Positions 17,498-28,297 of a stretch of DNA of 57,252 bases are shown in pieces. A program made the position numbers and the translations under genes. The notes below the pieces were generated by a model. The model was not told where the DNA came from and made no database searches. It saw only the letters and a program-made list of their open reading frames with translations. Numbering within the stretch: position 1 is the stretch's first letter; the number at the start of each line of letters is the position of its first letter. Source of the stretch: a bacterium (lineage in GTDB: Bacteria; Patescibacteriota; Dojkabacteria; JAKAPS01; JAJZLI01); the NCBI GenBank assembly GCA_027459825.1, contig DAIDGT010000006.1, positions 1 to 57,252 on the forward strand, read 5' to 3'.

Positions 17498-17866
17498 ATG
17501 GTATATTCTCTAACTAGGTTAGTAAAATTGTTTATGAAAGGAAAAGATAGAAAATATGAGATGTTGTTGATTTTAAAATCTTCTCTTCCAGAGAATGTAA
17601 GATCTGGCATCCAAAGTAAAGTTGAAAAAATAATGGAGGATACAGGTATGTCTCTAGCAAAAAGAGACGTATGGGGAAAGAAATATTTATCTTATCCAGT
17701 TAAGAAACATAAAGAAGGATATTTTGTGTTTTATAACCTTATTTATCAAAATTTTTCTGGAGATGATTTTGAAAAGGCAATGAAGGCATTTGGGATTATT
17801 CCTGAAATTTTAAGAATTGGTTTTTTTAATGTTAATAATTTTTCTGAAGTCCCAACTGTTAGTTAA
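17498..17866 (+). CDS. rpsF: 30S ribosomal protein S6 (start probably 17534)
   Basis: YEMLLILKSSLPENV...GKKYLSYPVKKHKEGYFVFYN; followed by ssb-rpsR. Confidence 0.9.
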   Translation: MVYSLTRLVKLFMKGKDRKYEMLLILKSSLPENVRSGIQSKVEKIMEDTGMSLAKRDVWGKKYLSYPVKKHKEGYFVFYNLIYQNFSGDDFEKAMKAFGIIPEILRIGFFNVNNFSEVPTVS

Positions 17867-17892
17867 TATTTTATTTTAGTTATTTTATATAT

Positions 17893-18363
17893 ATGGCATC
17901 TAGATCGTTAAACAAAGCACTTTTAATTGGTAATTTAACTAGGGATCCTGAACTTAAATATACTCCAAAAGGTAATGCTGTATGTACATTTAGTATTGCT
18001 ACAAATAGTACATGGAAGGATTCTGATGGTAATGTACAGGAGATTGCTGAATTTCATAATATTGTTACATGGAATAAACTGGCTGAGATATGTTCTCAAA
18101 TTTTAAAAACGGGGATGAAGGTATACATTGAAGGTGAAATTAGAACAAGAAAATGGGAAAAAGATGGGATACAGAGAAATAGAACGGAGATTAGGGCTGA
18201 TGATATGAAAATACTATCTCCTCTTCCTAAGAATGTTGAATCGGAAATGGATGGAGGAAAGAGTGATGAATCCATGAATTCAAAAGAAGAAGATGATACA
18301 AAAGCAAAAAAAACAGTAGCTGAAGAGAGTGAAATAGATTCAATTGATGATTTACCATTTTAA
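17893..18363 (+). CDS. ssb: Single-stranded DNA-binding protein
   Basis: LNKALLIGNLTRDPELKYTPKGNAVCTFSIATN; acidic tail ending DDLPF. Confidence 0.95.
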   Translation: MASRSLNKALLIGNLTRDPELKYTPKGNAVCTFSIATNSTWKDSDGNVQEIAEFHNIVTWNKLAEICSQILKTGMKVYIEGEIRTRKWEKDGIQRNRTEIRADDMKILSPLPKNVESEMDGGKSDESMNSKEEDDTKAKKTVAEESEIDSIDDLPF

Positions 18364-18365
18364 TT

Positions 18366-18626
18366 ATGGCATTTACAACACAAAAATCAAAACATAAGAA
18401 GAAAAAGAAAATAATAAGAAAGTACCTTAAATGTTCTTTATGTCAGGCAGGTATATCTGATATATCTTTTATTGATGTTTACAAGTTAAAAAAGTTTGTT
18501 TCAAGAAGAGGTAAAATTATATCAAGGTTTAAAACAGGAAATTGTAGTAAGCATCAAAGAGTTGTTACCGTAGCTATAAAAAGAGCAAGGCAAATGTCTT
18601 TGCTTCCTTTTGTACTTAAGGATTAA
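18366..18626 (+). CDS. rpsR: 30S ribosomal protein S18
   Basis: IDVYKLKKFVSRRGKIISRFKTGNCSKHQRVVTVAIKRARQMSLLPFV. Confidence 0.95.
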   Translation: MAFTTQKSKHKKKKKIIRKYLKCSLCQAGISDISFIDVYKLKKFVSRRGKIISRFKTGNCSKHQRVVTVAIKRARQMSLLPFVLKD

Positions 18627-19767
18627 GCTTAATAAATCTCTGCCCAAAATGGAAGGTAATTTAAAAGTTTCTGCAAAAAAACAAATACTCTTTATAGTAT
18701 TAGATAATTTTTATATTACATCATATATTCCTTCTAAGAATATTAAATCCTATATATTGAAAATCCCTATTCCTCAAGAATTTTTTAATACATTTTTTGA
18801 TAAAATTAGTTTTATTTCTGATTTTATAAAGTTAAGTTCTTCTGAGGTGGACATTACTGATCCTTATATAGAGATTTATTCATCCATTTCTGCGTATAAA
18901 AAGTATTTTTTGAAAATTACTCAATCTGTGTATATTATTAATTCTCAATTTTTATCGAATGTTGCAATATACTTTGCTTCAAAATTTAATGCTTCAAAAT
19001 GTTATGTAATGTATTTATCCCGTGATAGTATTTTTGTTTCTTCGGGAACAGGTGAATATGTACTGAATAAAAATTTTGATGATTTATATACAGAATTTTT
19101 TAAAAGAAAAAATTTTGACGAATTAATATTATCTTTATCTAAAATTAAAAAATTTAATATTTACAATGCTATTGCAAAATTTCCATATACAGGCAGAGAG
19201 TATTTTGCTATGCCTATTGTTGCAATGCTAATGAAATCTTTATTATCAGATTTTCAAATTGAAACAAATGGAGAACTTCCTATTATTGTTTTAACAGGAG
19301 ATTTTGTGCAATTTTTTTCTGATGTTAATGAGTCTATATTTTCTTTATTGTATGGACTTTCTTCCTTTGGTTTTGCAAGTTTATACATTGATAAATCAAA
19401 TTCATTTCCTCTTTTATCTGCCATATCATCAGAAGAATTTTTTAATGAAAACTTAGTACATGCTGCTGACATATTTAAGATTAGTTTTGAAAAAGGATTT
19501 AGAGATAAAGAATATGTACAGGTTAAGATTGTTGATGATTCTAGTATTCGAAATGTAAAGCTGGAAAAAGGTAATATTTTAAATATTCCTGTTACCTCGC
19601 CTGCTCATATTATTATTAAACTCCCTCCTCATGCCCTGATTGGATCAAAGAGAAATGATGTTGAGTTTATTGCCAAAGGTGATATTGTTGTAGATGCCAA
19701 AGATGTTGCATCTGATAATAATTTTATTAATAAATGGACTGAAAATTTAGAACCTTTATCTTTTTAA
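18610..19767 (+). CDS. Hypothetical protein, possibly ASKHA/MutL(GlmL)-like; start probably 18649
   Basis: C-terminal NILNIPVTSPAHIIIKLPPHALIG...AKGDIVVDAKDV loosely recalls glutamate-mutase-L-like proteins. Confidence 0.35.
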   Translation: MYLRIKLNKSLPKMEGNLKVSAKKQILFIVLDNFYITSYIPSKNIKSYILKIPIPQEFFNTFFDKISFISDFIKLSSSEVDITDPYIEIYSSISAYKKYFLKITQSVYIINSQFLSNVAIYFASKFNASKCYVMYLSRDSIFVSSGTGEYVLNKNFDDLYTEFFKRKNFDELILSLSKIKKFNIYNAIAKFPYTGREYFAMPIVAMLMKSLLSDFQIETNGELPIIVLTGDFVQFFSDVNESIFSLLYGLSSFGFASLYIDKSNSFPLLSAISSEEFFNENLVHAADIFKISFEKGFRDKEYVQVKIVDDSSIRNVKLEKGNILNIPVTSPAHIIIKLPPHALIGSKRNDVEFIAKGDIVVDAKDVASDNNFINKWTENLEPLSF

Positions 19768-19770
19768 TTT

Positions 19771-20772
19771 ATGAATATGCCTTTTATAAAAAAAATTAGA
19801 TATATTAACAAATACAGATATGCTAGGCAGAATAAGGATGGTGCGCATATTAAGGTTGTTATTGGTGATAGTGTTTCTAAAGATACAATAATTGCTAGTG
19901 GCAATATTAGTAAGATGGTTTATAAAATAAAATTGAATGATGTATTTTCTAATATTCAGAAGATAGAAAAATATATATGTAGAGTTGATGGGGAGTTAGT
20001 TTTAAAAGGTGATTCTCTAATTAAAAAAGGGTCTTTTAATCTTTCTTCTCCAGTTGAAGGCATAGTTGATTTTTCTGCGTTGAATAATGGGGTTATTCTA
20101 ATAAAATCTTTTCCAGAGGATGTTACCATTAAATCTATGCTTGATGGTGATATTGTAGATATCTTTGATGATAAAGTTATTATAGAAACATCTGTTGCAA
20201 GAGTGAATTTATCTATGGTACTTGGAGATAGTGTTGAAGCTCAATTTAAGTATATTGCTGATGATAGGGGGTATATGGACATTGATAATATTAATGCTAG
20301 TTGTATTGATAAAATAATTTATGTTGGAGGATATATTACTAGGGAAGCTATAAAAAAATCGGTAGCAGTTGGCGCATCTGGTATTATTGGAGCAGGTATT
20401 GAAATATTTGATAATGAAAATATTGAAGACCTAATAAATGCATCTTCAATAAGTATTGGAATAATTGATGGCTTTGGCAAGATCTCTGATACTACTATAA
20501 ATGAGCTTAAGAATTTTGATGGTAAACTTTCTTTAATTGAGCAAGACACTTCTGCTTTTGTAATACCGTGTGAAAATTCAACTGAGGATATAAAATCATC
20601 TTTTATTAGGAGCCCTAAAATTAATGATATTGTGCAAATTTTTTCTTTTCCAGTATGGGGGCAGACTGGGGTAATTTCAAATATTAATGATAGTAATAAT
20701 ATGCTAACAGTAACCCTCTCCTCTGGAAGTGAGGTTGATGTACATTTGTTTGATGTTATTGGTATAATCTAG
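19771..20772 (+). CDS. Hypothetical protein with barrel-sandwich-like N-part and KOW-like C-terminus
   Basis: GELVLKGDSLIKKGSFNLSSPVEGIVDF... and WGQTGVISNINDSNNMLTVTLSSGSEVDV. Confidence 0.4.
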   Translation: MNMPFIKKIRYINKYRYARQNKDGAHIKVVIGDSVSKDTIIASGNISKMVYKIKLNDVFSNIQKIEKYICRVDGELVLKGDSLIKKGSFNLSSPVEGIVDFSALNNGVILIKSFPEDVTIKSMLDGDIVDIFDDKVIIETSVARVNLSMVLGDSVEAQFKYIADDRGYMDIDNINASCIDKIIYVGGYITREAIKKSVAVGASGIIGAGIEIFDNENIEDLINASSISIGIIDGFGKISDTTINELKNFDGKLSLIEQDTSAFVIPCENSTEDIKSSFIRSPKINDIVQIFSFPVWGQTGVISNINDSNNMLTVTLSSGSEVDVHLFDVIGII

Positions 20773-20777
20773 GGGTT

Positions 20778-21995
20778 ATGAAAAATTTTTTCAGTTCCAC
20801 TTTGAATTTCGTTATTCTTATAATTGTTGCTGTGGCAATAGGTTATTGGGCAGGAAATAATTTTCCTATGGGGAAAAATTCTATAGTAAATTTTGCCGAA
20901 AGTATGAATGGGACTATACAGGTTAATGGTGTTTCTAATCTTTTCAATCAGGTAGTTAATATAATAAAGACACAATACTTTTACTCTAATGTCAATAACA
21001 GTAATCTTTATTATGGCGCTATTGAGGGTATGGTTGCTTCTCTTGGAGATCCTCATAGTGAATTTTACGATCCCTCAGAGGCAAAACAATATTATAATGT
21101 TTTAGATGGAACATCTTTTGCAGGTATTGGCGTTTCTCTTGGATATAATTCTGGTGGGTATGTACAAATTGAAAAAGTACTTGCAAATACTTCTGCAGCT
21201 TCTAGTCATGTTCCTGTTGGCGATTACATAGTATCTATTAATGGATCATCTAAAAATGTTAGAAATATTAACGATGTTGTCTCTATGGTTAGGGGTGTTT
21301 CTGGAACTTATGTGACATTGGGTTTAGAAAATTCAGATTCTAGTATCTCTTATTACAAAATAAAAAGAGAGCCTGTTAATGTTTCCAGTATGTCAATTCA
21401 ATCTCTTCCTAACGGTATTGTTGATGTAAATATTCTGAGGTTTTCCGATTCTTCACTTTCTGTATGGGAGAATAATTTTAATTCAACTATGTCAAAAGTT
21501 GAGAAAATGAATCCTAAAGGAATTATTCTTGATTTACGTGGTGATCCTGGGGGGTATTTTCAGGCAGCAGTATATGCTGCTGGTGAATTTCTTCCAGAAG
21601 GCTCACTTGTTGCAAAACAACAAAATAGAGATGGGAGTATTAATCTCTTTGATACAAATTATCAGGGAAATTTACAAAATGTTCCTATGGTTATATTAGT
21701 GAATGGAGGTACTGCGTCTGCAGCCGAAATATTAACAGGTGCTCTTCAATATTATCATAGGGCTACTGTTGTAGGGGAGAATACATATGGAAAAGGGACA
21801 GCTCAGAATGTATTTACATTTTCTGACGGATCAATTTTAATTCTGACGATAGTACATTGGTTATTACCTTCCGGAAGATGGATTACTCAATCTAATCCTA
21901 TTATCCCTAATGTTAAAGTTACTCTTTCTTCTCAAGATTTTAAAAAAGGAATTGATACTCAACTTCAAAAGGCTGAGTCTATATTATCAAATTAG
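20778..21995 (+). CDS. S41 C-terminal processing peptidase (CtpA-like)
   Basis: PDZ; GIILDLRGDPGGYFQAAV; NGGTASAAEILTGAL; VGENTYGKGTAQ. Confidence 0.93.
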   Translation: MKNFFSSTLNFVILIIVAVAIGYWAGNNFPMGKNSIVNFAESMNGTIQVNGVSNLFNQVVNIIKTQYFYSNVNNSNLYYGAIEGMVASLGDPHSEFYDPSEAKQYYNVLDGTSFAGIGVSLGYNSGGYVQIEKVLANTSAASSHVPVGDYIVSINGSSKNVRNINDVVSMVRGVSGTYVTLGLENSDSSISYYKIKREPVNVSSMSIQSLPNGIVDVNILRFSDSSLSVWENNFNSTMSKVEKMNPKGIILDLRGDPGGYFQAAVYAAGEFLPEGSLVAKQQNRDGSINLFDTNYQGNLQNVPMVILVNGGTASAAEILTGALQYYHRATVVGENTYGKGTAQNVFTFSDGSILILTIVHWLLPSGRWITQSNPIIPNVKVTLSSQDFKKGIDTQLQKAESILSN

Positions 21996-22723
21996 TAATT
22001 AATCTTTATAAATCTATTGTAACCAAATTGATCTTTGATAATTTCTTTCTTTTCTTTGATAATAGCTATTTGTTGTGGATCCATTTCTAATAATAGTGTA
22101 CCCTTCCATTTTTTTGTATGCAATTCTTTAATTAATCTAAGAATTATTTCTATACCATCCAATCCTCCATCTAATGCTATGTGTGGTTCGTAATTTTTTA
22201 CAGATTCCTCTAATGCATTCATATCGGATATATAAGGAAGATTTGCGAATATACATTTATATTCATTAATAGGAATCTTGTCTGTAAGGTCTGTGTGAAT
22301 TATTTTTATATCCATTCCTTGTGCATTTTTTCTTGCAATATATATGGCCTTTATTGATATGTCGCTTATTAGGACATTAATACTCTGGTTTTCCTTTTTA
22401 ACCGTTATTCCTACTGCTCCAGATCCTGTTCCTATGTCTATTACGCTATCAAATTTTATTAGGTGTGGAATTATATTTTCAGTTTCAACTCTTGGAATAA
22501 GTACATTTTTATTAATAAAGAATGTTCTTCCATAAAAATTTGCTTTTTTTAGTATGTACTCTACTGGTTCTTTTTTATCTAACCTTTTAAAATATGCCTT
22601 TATTTTTTTTCTCTCAGAAGGTTTTAGTGTGTAATTTGCATTTGTGTAAACATCTTTAAATACACTTTTTGCTATTTCTATTTTATCTTTATTTTGAAGT
22701 TTAAATATGTCAATTATTTTCAC
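21992..22723 (-). CDS. prmC: Release factor glutamine methyltransferase
   Basis: VIDIGTGSGAVGI; CIFANLPYIS (NPPY position); adjacent to prfA. Confidence 0.88.
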   Translation of the reverse strand: MKIIDIFKLQNKDKIEIAKSVFKDVYTNANYTLKPSERKKIKAYFKRLDKKEPVEYILKKANFYGRTFFINKNVLIPRVETENIIPHLIKFDSVIDIGTGSGAVGITVKKENQSINVLISDISIKAIYIARKNAQGMDIKIIHTDLTDKIPINEYKCIFANLPYISDMNALEESVKNYEPHIALDGGLDGIEIILRLIKELHTKKWKGTLLLEMDPQQIAIIKEKKEIIKDQFGYNRFIKINY

Positions 22724-23714
22724 TTTTTATGAGTTCCTCTATTATTTCTTCAAAATTTTTTTCCATAATACTAGAAATACCAAAAAATGATTTTTGTATT
22801 CTATGGTCTGTAATTCTATCTTGAGGGAAATTGTATGTTCTTATCTTCTCTGATCTTTTTGAGTCAGCAATTTGTTCTTTCCGTATATTTGATGTTTCCT
22901 TTTCTCTTTGCTCCTTTTGTTGTTCATAAATTTTGGATCTTAATATTTCTAATGCTAGTTCTCTATTTTGTATTTGAGATCTTGTTTCTTGACAAGAGAC
23001 AATGATACCTGTAGGAATATGTTTGATTCTAACTGCACTTTCTGTTTTATTTATATGTTGACCCCCTGCTCCTGATGCCCTGAATACATCTATTCTTAAA
23101 TCTTCATTTTTTATGCTTACTTCCTTGTTACTAACCTTAGGCATAACAACTACGGATATTGTAGATGTATGTATTCTGCCACTACTTTCAGTTTTAGGGA
23201 TTCTTTGTACTCTATGAACTCCGCTTTCATACTTTAAATATTTGTATACATCATCTCCCTCTATTGAAAAAATTGCAAGACGTAGACCTCCCGATTGATT
23301 AATATTCACTTCTATGTTTTTTATTTTCCAATTTTTATATATTGCAAAATTGATGTACATATCATATATCTCTTTTGCAAAAAGGGATGCCTCTTCCCCT
23401 CCTGTTCCTGGTCGGATTTCCATTATGATTGATTTCTTATCTTCTTGGTTTTTTGGTGAATATTGATTTTCTATTTCTTTGATTTCATTGCTTATTCTTT
23501 GATTTTCTTCTCGTGCAAGATTATCAAACTCTCCATTATATAGGCGAGTGTTAGATTCTATTTGAGATTTTAGCTTTTCTATTAAATCAAAATTATATAT
23601 ATATCCCTGAGCTTCTTTATATTGTTCAAAGATTTCTGATGTGGGATTGTTTTGAATTTCTTGATTTAATCTTTCGAGTTCTTTTTGAAAGTATTGGTAC
23701 TTTGCAAAGTCCAT
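22710..23714 (-). CDS. prfA: Peptide chain release factor 1
   Basis: EIRPGTGGEEASLFA; GAGGQHINKTESAVRI. Confidence 0.95.
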   Translation of the reverse strand: MDFAKYQYFQKELERLNQEIQNNPTSEIFEQYKEAQGYIYNFDLIEKLKSQIESNTRLYNGEFDNLAREENQRISNEIKEIENQYSPKNQEDKKSIIMEIRPGTGGEEASLFAKEIYDMYINFAIYKNWKIKNIEVNINQSGGLRLAIFSIEGDDVYKYLKYESGVHRVQRIPKTESSGRIHTSTISVVVMPKVSNKEVSIKNEDLRIDVFRASGAGGQHINKTESAVRIKHIPTGIIVSCQETRSQIQNRELALEILRSKIYEQQKEQREKETSNIRKEQIADSKRSEKIRTYNFPQDRITDHRIQKSFFGISSIMEKNFEEIIEELIKSENN

Positions 23715-23716
23715 GT

Positions 23717-24055
23717 TTATTTTTTATTTTGTAGTGCCTGCATCATGTCCCTAAGTGTCATTGGACCTTGAGGGGATCGGTTATCTCTCTTTTTATCTTT
23801 TTCCTTCCTTTCTTCTTTTTGCTTTATCTTTGCATCTTGTATTTTTTGAGCTTCTTTTCTCTTAGTTTCAAAGCTCTTTACCCTATTTGCCGTATCCACT
23901 ATTTTTTGTTCTCCTGTATAAAATGGGTGACATTTATAGCAAAGTTCTACTCTCATTTCAGGAGCTGTAGAATAAAGTGTGAATTTGTTTCCACAGGAGC
24001 ATACAACAGCTGACTCTCCATATTGTGGATGTATATTTTTTTTCATACATGACAT
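23717..24055 (-). CDS. rpmE: 50S ribosomal protein L31
   Basis: [27 protein letters not shown]...[12 protein letters not shown]. Confidence 0.93.
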   Translation of the reverse strand: MSCMKKNIHPQYGESAVVCSCGNKFTLYSTAPEMRVELCYKCHPFYTGEQKIVDTANRVKSFETKRKEAQKIQDAKIKQKEERKEKDKKRDNRSPQGPMTLRDMMQALQNKK

Positions 24056-24097
24056 TATAACAGATAATTTACCTAAATCAAAAGATAAATTTATATA

Positions 24098-24718
24098 ATG
24101 ATGTATAATATATTATTAGATATGGAAGGAATTAATAGTACAGGTAAATATGAATTGAGTGGTGCTGATTTTTTAGCTGTTAGTAGAGGTCTCAATGAAA
24201 TGAGCCTATATAATCAAAAATTAAAAAATAAGCCAGTTAATAGTACTGCTGGTGTAGCAAGACGGCTGGGATTTAATTATCTGAGAACTACTGTAGGGGG
24301 TGTCTTTCAAGCAGTACAAGAAAATGGTGTTTTTGCATTTTCCCATGAATTTTTGGGTAGATATAATTTATATGTTCCTGCTATCTTATCACAGGAAGAT
24401 AGAAGGCTGATTGTTTTTTCTGATAATTTGAAATTAAATGTAGATAGAAAATTAGAAGATTTCCATTTGCATATGACTCAGGGAGATTATGATGATTTTA
24501 TATCTCGCGAAGTGGGAGAAATACAGAGGAGGTATCATGATAATTTACATGATTACTCTGATTTTTATGGTGGTGATAAGGTAGTTGATCTTGATGATTT
24601 TAGACCTGTACAAAAGATGAGGAAAGAAGAGCTCCTTGTACTACATGGAAATTTCCAGGCATTTGTTCATGGTGTTCATTCTGCCCATGAAATGTATGTG
24701 AATTTAGTCGATATATAA
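24098..24718 (+). CDS. Hypothetical protein
   Basis: Open frame, no known motif. Confidence 0.5.
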   Translation: MMYNILLDMEGINSTGKYELSGADFLAVSRGLNEMSLYNQKLKNKPVNSTAGVARRLGFNYLRTTVGGVFQAVQENGVFAFSHEFLGRYNLYVPAILSQEDRRLIVFSDNLKLNVDRKLEDFHLHMTQGDYDDFISREVGEIQRRYHDNLHDYSDFYGGDKVVDLDDFRPVQKMRKEELLVLHGNFQAFVHGVHSAHEMYVNLVDI

Positions 24719-24766
24719 TCAGTATGGTTTGATGCATATGATATATTTTGTTATACTATATCTATT

Positions 24767-25429
24767 ATGAAAGACAGTGTGAATATTTCATATTTTGGAC
24801 AATCTTTTTTTAAAGTTTTTGACAAGAATAAAATTCTATATATTGATCCATATAATGCTATTGGTGGCTTAAGTGTTCCCACTCTGAAGGATAAAGTTGA
24901 TGTTCTTTTAATTTCTCATGAACATCATGATCATAATAATAGAAATTTTGCTTCTGATAGTACCTATGTAATATCTCATCCTGGAGAGTATGATTCTTCA
25001 AACATCTTAGTTCGCGGAGTTTTGTCTTTTCATGATAATGTTAAAGGTAAAGAGAGGGGAGAAAATGTCATGTACTCTTTCAACTTTAATGATATTAACT
25101 TTGTACACCTTGGGGATTTAGGGGAGAAGGAGTTATCTAATGAGCAAGTTGATGATCTTGGAGTTGTAAATGTTCTTTTTGTTCCTGTTGGAGGTAATTT
25201 TACAATTGATGCAAAAGATGCAGTTAATATAATAAATCAGCTCAATCCTAATATTATTATTCCAATGCATTATAAAACAGGAAATTTAGAAATTCCTTTA
25301 GCTCCTTTGAGTGATTTCTTAAATGAATTTGGTGGCGCTCATGAAGAGGTAGAGTCTCTAAAAGTAGATACTAATATGTTTCAGGATGAAGATTTTGAGA
25401 CTAGGGTTGTTGTCTTAAAAAACAATTGA
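24767..25429 (+). CDS. Metallo-beta-lactamase-fold hydrolase (UlaG-like)
   Basis: LLISHEHHDHNNRNF; VHLGDLGEKELSNEQVDDLG; IPMHYKT. Confidence 0.85.
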   Translation: MKDSVNISYFGQSFFKVFDKNKILYIDPYNAIGGLSVPTLKDKVDVLLISHEHHDHNNRNFASDSTYVISHPGEYDSSNILVRGVLSFHDNVKGKERGENVMYSFNFNDINFVHLGDLGEKELSNEQVDDLGVVNVLFVPVGGNFTIDAKDAVNIINQLNPNIIIPMHYKTGNLEIPLAPLSDFLNEFGGAHEEVESLKVDTNMFQDEDFETRVVVLKNN

Positions 25430-26175
25430 TGAAAATATATTCTCCCAATGTAAAAATTTTTGATGATGATTCTGATGTTGATAAGTATGCCTCTTCCTTT
25501 GTTATCAACCAGGTAGGGTCTAAACCTTATTCTGTTATTACTTTACCCACTGGGAGTACACCTTTGGGAATGTATACTCTTCTTTCTGATGCATATAGTG
25601 AAGGAAAAATTAGTTTTAGGTTTTCAATATTTTTTAATCTTGATGAATATTGGCCTATTAAGAAAAGTTCTCCTTCTAGTTACTATTATTATATGAATAC
25701 CAATTTCTTTAATAAAATTGACTCTCCTTGCAGTAATAGATTTATCCCTAATGGTGAAGCTAATGACCCAAATCTTGAGTCTGAAAAGTACAATAATTTA
25801 CTGGACAAATATGGGGAATCTGATCTTACTGTATTAGGTATTGGTCCAGGAAAGACTGCCCATATTGGTTTCAATGAAGTCGGTTCTGATTATAATTCTA
25901 AAACGAGGTATGTGCTTTTAAGTCAAGAAACTTATAATACAAATTTAAAATTTTTTAATAAAAAAGAGGATATGCCTATTGGTGCTATTACTCAAGGGAT
26001 TTCTAATATTTTAAACTCTAAGAAAATTATATTAATTGCAAAAGGTGCAAATAAAGCATGGGGAATAAATAGGGTTATTAATGGTCATATAGGGACAGAT
26101 GCGCCAGCTTCCTTTTTAAGGTATCACCCCGATGTAACTTTTATTCTTGATAAAGATGCATCAGAGATGCTTTAA
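25426..26175 (+). CDS. nagB: Glucosamine-6-phosphate deaminase / 6-phosphogluconolactonase family
   Basis: LPTGSTPLGMYTLL; FFNLDEYWPI; LGIGPGKTAHIGFNE. Confidence 0.85.
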   Translation: MMKIYSPNVKIFDDDSDVDKYASSFVINQVGSKPYSVITLPTGSTPLGMYTLLSDAYSEGKISFRFSIFFNLDEYWPIKKSSPSSYYYYMNTNFFNKIDSPCSNRFIPNGEANDPNLESEKYNNLLDKYGESDLTVLGIGPGKTAHIGFNEVGSDYNSKTRYVLLSQETYNTNLKFFNKKEDMPIGAITQGISNILNSKKIILIAKGANKAWGINRVINGHIGTDAPASFLRYHPDVTFILDKDASEML

Positions 26176-26204
26176 TATTTGTAGCTTTTATACTATTCTG
26201 GAAA

Positions 26205-27563
26205 TTGATATACTCTATTTGTATTTTATTAAATCTTGCTTTTTTAATGGATAGAGTTCCTCCTCAAAACACTGACGCTGAAAAATTTGTTATTGGTTCT
26301 ATACTTCTTTCAAAAGATATCCTGCTTGACGTTGTTGAAATTTTAAAACCAGAATTCTTTTATTCCTTGTCAAATCAAAAAATTTATGAAATTATTCTAT
26401 TACTTTTTTCTGAAGGTTCTCCGATAGATATAATGTCACTTAAGGCCCAGCTTAAGAAGAAAAAACTTTTAGAAAAGGTTGGGGGAGATGAATACCTTGC
26501 ATCTTTAGTTGAATCCAATGTAGGTATATCTTCTGCAGTGTATTATTCAAATATTGTTAAAGATGCATATATTAGAAGAGAACTGATAAGGATTTCGGGG
26601 GATATTGTGGATGTTTCCTTTAAAGAAGATACTTCTATTGCTGATGTTATAAATGAGGCTGAAAAAAAACTTTTTTCTGTAGCATCTTCTAATATTAAAA
26701 GTGATTTTGTCGCACTAAAAGATCTTTTAAAAGAAAGCTATAAACGTGCAGAAGAGGTTGAGAAAAGTAGAGATAAGCTTAGAGGTATTGTCAGTGGTTT
26801 TTCTGATTTGGATAACATATTGGGTGGTTTTCAAGAGTCTAATTTGATAATTGTTGCAGCAAGACCCTCTGTTGGAAAAACAGCTTTTCTTCTTGATATT
26901 GCAAGGCATGCAGCTCTAAAGTCTAGGAAAACTGTAGCCTTTTTTTCATTAGAAATGTCTAATGGAGAACTTACTGACAGACTTATATCATCTCAAGTTG
27001 GAATTAATTTGTGGGATTATAGAATGGGAAACATTGATTCGGATAAACTTGAAACTGTAGCTGATGCAATGGGTATTTTATCTGAAGCCGATTTGTTTAT
27101 CGATGATAGTCCTGGTCAATCCATTATGGAGATAAGAACGAAGGCTAGGAGGCTTGATATTGAAAATCATATTGATATGGTTATTGTTGACTATCTACAG
27201 TTAGCTTCTGGAACACCAACAGATAATAGAGTTCAGGAGGTTTCTGAAATTTCAAGATTTTTAAAAAACTTAGCAAGAGAATTAAAAGTTCCTGTTATTG
27301 CTGCATCTCAACTTTCGCGCGCAGTAGAGAATAGATCTTCTAGGATTCCTCAATTATCAGATTTAAGAGAATCTGGAGCAATTGAGCAGGACGCTGATGT
27401 TGTAGTTTTTTTACACAGAGAAGAATTATTTGAACCAGAGACTGAAAGAAAAGGAATAGCAGATGTAATTGTTGCAAAACATAGAAACGGTCCTACGGGT
27501 CAGGTAGAACTAAAATTCATTAAGGAGCAAGCTAGATTTGGTAACCTTGCAAAGGGACGATAA
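26205..27563 (+). CDS. dnaB: Replicative DNA helicase DnaB (start probably 26248)
   Basis: RVPPQNTDAEKFVIGSILL; ARPSVGKTAFLLDIARHAA; DYLQLASG; DLRESGAIEQDADVVVFLHRE. Confidence 0.95.
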   Translation: MIYSICILLNLAFLMDRVPPQNTDAEKFVIGSILLSKDILLDVVEILKPEFFYSLSNQKIYEIILLLFSEGSPIDIMSLKAQLKKKKLLEKVGGDEYLASLVESNVGISSAVYYSNIVKDAYIRRELIRISGDIVDVSFKEDTSIADVINEAEKKLFSVASSNIKSDFVALKDLLKESYKRAEEVEKSRDKLRGIVSGFSDLDNILGGFQESNLIIVAARPSVGKTAFLLDIARHAALKSRKTVAFFSLEMSNGELTDRLISSQVGINLWDYRMGNIDSDKLETVADAMGILSEADLFIDDSPGQSIMEIRTKARRLDIENHIDMVIVDYLQLASGTPTDNRVQEVSEISRFLKNLARELKVPVIAASQLSRAVENRSSRIPQLSDLRESGAIEQDADVVVFLHREELFEPETERKGIADVIVAKHRNGPTGQVELKFIKEQARFGNLAKGR

Positions 27564-27567
27564 TTTT

Positions 27568-28206
27568 TTATATTGCCAGTGGTCTTGCTAAAATTGTGGT
27601 TGGGTATGTATATCTTAGTTGTGTTCCATATAGAACTGGTGTGTTTGAGAAACGTATATTTAATCCCCCTTCTAATACACTTACCACATTAAATCTTGAC
27701 ATTATTGCATCGTATAAAGGTTTTGATGCCCATACTCTATCTGTGTATAACCTGCGTTGCGTATCTTCACCAAAAAGAGCTTTATTTTTACGACCAAAAC
27801 TAAATCGGGTTTCGTGAGTTCTTTCTGCTCCTCTGGTAATGTGTGCGCAATAAAATACATCTCCTTTTGTTTGGAGTCCAGTTATTTGTGTAAATCCCTG
27901 ATATAGTTGTGCTAATGCTATAGGATCCTCTCCTTGAAGGTGGAATTGTTTTGCATCCTCCTCTGCTAAGATTGTTGCTTGGTATCTAATTGCTTCTATA
28001 TCTAGCTCAGATGCATATTCTTCAGGATATGGTATATATCCCAACGATGATGCCATTAAACATATAATGGGGAAATCTTGCAGTGTTTCATCATTACGAT
28101 CTTTTCTAAATTCATCAAGTCTTCTTGCTATTAATTTTTCTGATGGTGATAGATTATGTGATGGACCATATTCTTCTGGTATCATATTTTCACCGAATTC
28201 TAGCAT
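27568..28206 (-). CDS. Hypothetical protein
   Basis: Long ORF, no known motif. Confidence 0.55.
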   Translation of the reverse strand: MLEFGENMIPEEYGPSHNLSPSEKLIARRLDEFRKDRNDETLQDFPIICLMASSLGYIPYPEEYASELDIEAIRYQATILAEEDAKQFHLQGEDPIALAQLYQGFTQITGLQTKGDVFYCAHITRGAERTHETRFSFGRKNKALFGEDTQRRLYTDRVWASKPLYDAIMSRFNVVSVLEGGLNIRFSNTPVLYGTQLRYTYPTTILARPLAI

Positions 28207-28297
28207 ATTTTTCTATTTTTGCATATGTTTTGTGGATATTATTTATACTTTTGTTTTGTTATAATGATTTAGAAATTTATATTAGATATATTAATTT

